14,925 nucleotides of DNA, taken from positions 1 to 14,925 of the forward strand of contig JAEYAL010000030.1 in assembly GCA_023404805.1 (NCBI GenBank), written 5' to 3'. Below are positions 13,072-14,925 of the stretch, one piece after another (position 1 is the first letter of the stretch; each line of letters opens with the position of its first letter). The translations under genes and the position numbers were made by a program. This stretch comes from Actinomycetes bacterium. GTDB lineage: Bacteria; Actinomycetota; Thermoleophilia; Solirubrobacterales; Solirubrobacteraceae. The notes below the pieces were generated by a model. The model was not told the DNA's origin and ran no database searches. It worked only from the letters and a program-made list of their open reading frames with translations.

Positions 13072-14880
13072 ATGCCACACCCCCTGCGCACGGATGTGCG
13101 GGGCGGCAAGAGAAACTTCAACGGCCTCCGGTCGATCAGGACGATCACCGCGGCCGTACTTGCTGCACTCGCGACCTCGGTCTCCCCTGGCCTCCTCACC
13201 GACTCCGCGTCGGCGGCTGCCGCACCCTCCGGTTTTATCGGTATCAGCGACTGGGCTTGGCCCACGACCAGCGAGTCGCAGGCGCTCAGCGCCGACGGCG
13301 TGCGCACCGTGCGCGCCGGCCTCGCGTGGGACTGGGTCGAGCACGTCCAGGGCAAGCGCAACTGGGGCGGCGTCGACAAGCTCATGACGGACGCGTCCGC
13401 CGGTGGCTACGACCTCCTGCTCGCGATCAACGGCTGCACCGCCTGGGCGTGCGGCGCCACGCGCACTGCCCCGCAGACCGATCAGGCCCGCGCGCAGTTC
13501 CAGAACTTCGTCGGCGAGGCCGTGCGGCGCTACGGCGCGAACGGCTCCTTCTGGGCGTCGAAGCCGTCGCTCAAGCCGGCCCGGATCAGCTGGCAGGTGT
13601 GGAACGAGGTCAACGTCGGTGCCGACTGGCCGAACCCGACCGCCGCTGGCTACCAGCAGATGCTGAGCGAGACGTCGGCCACGATCAAGTCCGCCGATTC
13701 CAGCGCCCGCGTGCTCACCTCCGGCCTCGCGGAGTTCCCGGCCGACAACACCGGCGCCACGCTCTCCGCCTTCCTCACCGACCTCGAGAAGAACCCGGCG
13801 TTCCGCTCCAGCGGCGACGTCGTCGCGATCCACGGCTACGCCGCCGACCCCGCCGGCGTCGTGCGGATCCTCGACACGACGCGCCGCATCATGCAGGCCG
13901 CTGGCGACAACCGCCCGATCTGGATCACCGAGCTCGGCTGGGGTTCCGGCGGCCCGGCGCACCCCTTCGCGACCAGCGAAGCCACCCAGGCCGACCACTT
14001 CCGCAGCGCCTTCGACACGATGATCGCCTGCCGCGACCGCTGGAGCCTGGAGCGCGCGATCTGGTTCGGCTACCGCGATATCGATCCGGCCGCGCTCGGC
14101 GAGGCTGACTACTGGGGCATGCACACCGGGCTCTACCGCGCCGGCAGCGGCGGCGGTGCAGCCAAGCCCGTCCTGGACGCGTTCCGCGAGATCGCCAGCG
14201 GCAGCGAGCTGCCGAACGGCCGCGCCTCGAGCTGCGGCCTGCCGGGCGGGGCCGACAAGACCGCCACGACCGATCCGCGCAACACGCCCGTCGGCGGTGG
14301 CGGCTCCGGCAGCAGCGTCGGCGGCGGCAGCGGCACGGCCGATGGCATCCCGACCGTCACCATCACCCGCTCCCCCACGCTCGTCGGGGCGAACACCAGC
14401 GGCGCCCGCGTCGACTTCGTGACCAGCATGGGCAACTCGGGCAACGCCCAGTGCTCCGTGAACGGCGGCGAGTGGAGCCTCTGCGCCACGCCGTACGTGA
14501 TCCCCAAGGACCGCGAGGGCGCGTTCACGCTGCGCGTCCGCGCGATCACCGCCGGCGGCGTGGTCAGCACCACGCCCGCGACCGCGAGCTGGACCGTCGA
14601 CACCACCGCCCCGAGCACCGTCTTCAAGAAGACGCCGAAGAAGATCGTCCGCAAGACCGTCGCCGCGCGCTTCGGCACCCGCGCCGTCCGCCTCGGCGCC
14701 GGCGCCACCGAGACCGTCACCTATCAGTGCAAGCTCAACAAGGGCGTCTGGAAGCCGTGCGGCGCGCGCTACCGCGCCCGCGCCACGAAGCGCGGCCGCC
14801 ACACCCTCAGCGTCCGCGCCGTCGACGCCGCCGGCAACGTAGACCTGCGCGGCGCCGTCGCCAAGTTCCGCGTCGTCTAG
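13072..14880 (+). CDS. Secreted clan GH-A (PslG/GH39-like) hydrolase with two C-terminal Ig-like repeats
   Basis: A 602-residue exported protein. The signal peptide has a hydrophobic core at about 25-41 and a likely cleavage near Ala-Ser-Ala (46-48). The GH-A barrel spans about 53-377. It has RYGANGSFW (153-161), SWQVWNEVN with Glu179 as acid/base, IHGY (253-256), IWITELGWGSGG with Glu287 as nucleophile, and IWFGYRDIDP (330-339) in the place of the paralogues' YxAWRDxPP. A Gly/Ser-rich linker (about 405-425) leads to two Ig-like units (about 426-512 and 513-602). Both hold an unusual shared 'Q-C-x-(V/L)-N-x-G-x-W-x-x-C' hairpin: Cys461/Cys471 and Cys553/Cys563. The second ends VRAVDAAGNVD, a phrase frequent in surface proteins of Solirubrobacterales. 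ATG at 13072 has no clear Shine-Dalgarno. Substrate unknown; glycan remodelling at the cell surface is inferred. Confidence 0.9.
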   Translation: MPHPLRTDVRGGKRNFNGLRSIRTITAAVLAALATSVSPGLLTDSASAAAAPSGFIGISDWAWPTTSESQALSADGVRTVRAGLAWDWVEHVQGKRNWGGVDKLMTDASAGGYDLLLAINGCTAWACGATRTAPQTDQARAQFQNFVGEAVRRYGANGSFWASKPSLKPARISWQVWNEVNVGADWPNPTAAGYQQMLSETSATIKSADSSARVLTSGLAEFPADNTGATLSAFLTDLEKNPAFRSSGDVVAIHGYAADPAGVVRILDTTRRIMQAAGDNRPIWITELGWGSGGPAHPFATSEATQADHFRSAFDTMIACRDRWSLERAIWFGYRDIDPAALGEADYWGMHTGLYRAGSGGGAAKPVLDAFREIASGSELPNGRASSCGLPGGADKTATTDPRNTPVGGGGSGSSVGGGSGTADGIPTVTITRSPTLVGANTSGARVDFVTSMGNSGNAQCSVNGGEWSLCATPYVIPKDREGAFTLRVRAITAGGVVSTTPATASWTVDTTAPSTVFKKTPKKIVRKTVAARFGTRAVRLGAGATETVTYQCKLNKGVWKPCGARYRARATKRGRHTLSVRAVDAAGNVDLRGAVAKFRVV

Positions 14881-14924
14881 GCCGGCTCCGGCGCCGCCGG
14901 CAAGTTCGGCGCCGTAGAGCCGGC
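14881..14924. terminator. Strong two-part hairpin after the last gene
   Basis: Starting immediately after the TAG at 14880, GCCGGCTC plus CGGCGCCG (14881-14896) pairs with CGGCGCCG and GAGCCGGC (14907-14914, 14917-14924). This gives 16 bp of stem with a 2-nt bulge (TA, 14915-14916) and a 10-nt loop. The window ends one base later, so any T-tract is not visible. A terminator is the simplest reading. Confidence 0.65.
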
Positions 14925-14925
14925 C

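Noticed and set aside
12937..14802. 621-residue minus-strand open frame over the last hydrolase gene
   Set aside because: Gly/Ala/Arg/Asp-rich shadow with no motif; the plus strand has signal peptide, barrel motifs and Ig-like repeats.

Overview
The window looks like chromosomal DNA from a very GC-rich actinobacterium. The best guess is Solirubrobacterales/Thermoleophilia (Solirubrobacter, Conexibacter or Patulibacter type). This rests on GC-biased third codon positions, GTG and TTG starts, scarce Shine-Dalgarno sequences, and protein idioms common in that group, such as the 'VRAVDAAGNVD' Ig-like repeat and 'C-G-x-x-x-(D/N)' modules ending RTX-like blocks. The lineage is inference. No rRNA, tRNA, CRISPR array, transposase or integrase was seen.

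Layout. (1) 1-1548, minus: a Wzz/BY-kinase polysaccharide co-polymerase, cut by the left edge and probably the first gene of an exopolysaccharide operon leaving the window. (2) 1736-2675: an ECF sigma factor (plus) converging on a small single-span membrane protein (minus) that may be its regulator. (3) 2893-5332: a divergent pair of exported proteins, an RTX-like beta-roll protein rich in Asn and a secreted beta-rich protein, sharing a 79-bp intergenic region. (4) 5512-6213: a SAM-dependent methyltransferase, overlapping by 17 bp the end of (5). (5) 7321-8787 and 6197-7324, minus: two tandem paralogous clan GH-A (PslG/GH39-like) glycoside hydrolase-like proteins, coupled by a TTGA stop/start overlap. 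(6) 8797-10725, plus: a polytopic GT-C-like membrane protein whose start lies 9 bp from the divergent hydrolase start. (7) 10730-12748, minus, and 13072-14880, plus: two more secreted GH-A-like proteins with different C-terminal Ig-like modules, divergent around a 323-bp gene-free region. A strong hairpin closes the window.

Working model (inference). This is one end of an exopolysaccharide assembly locus. The BY-kinase/Wzz protein controls chain length. The GT-C-like protein may transfer lipid-linked sugars on the outer face of the membrane. Four secreted or membrane-anchored GH-A proteins would trim, release or remodel the polymer, as PslG does in the Psl system. The beta-roll and Ig-like proteins would be matrix or envelope components. 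The most unusual observation is the beta-roll protein: its nonapeptide register places Asp on one face and Asn on the other in the first block, then Asn almost throughout the second.
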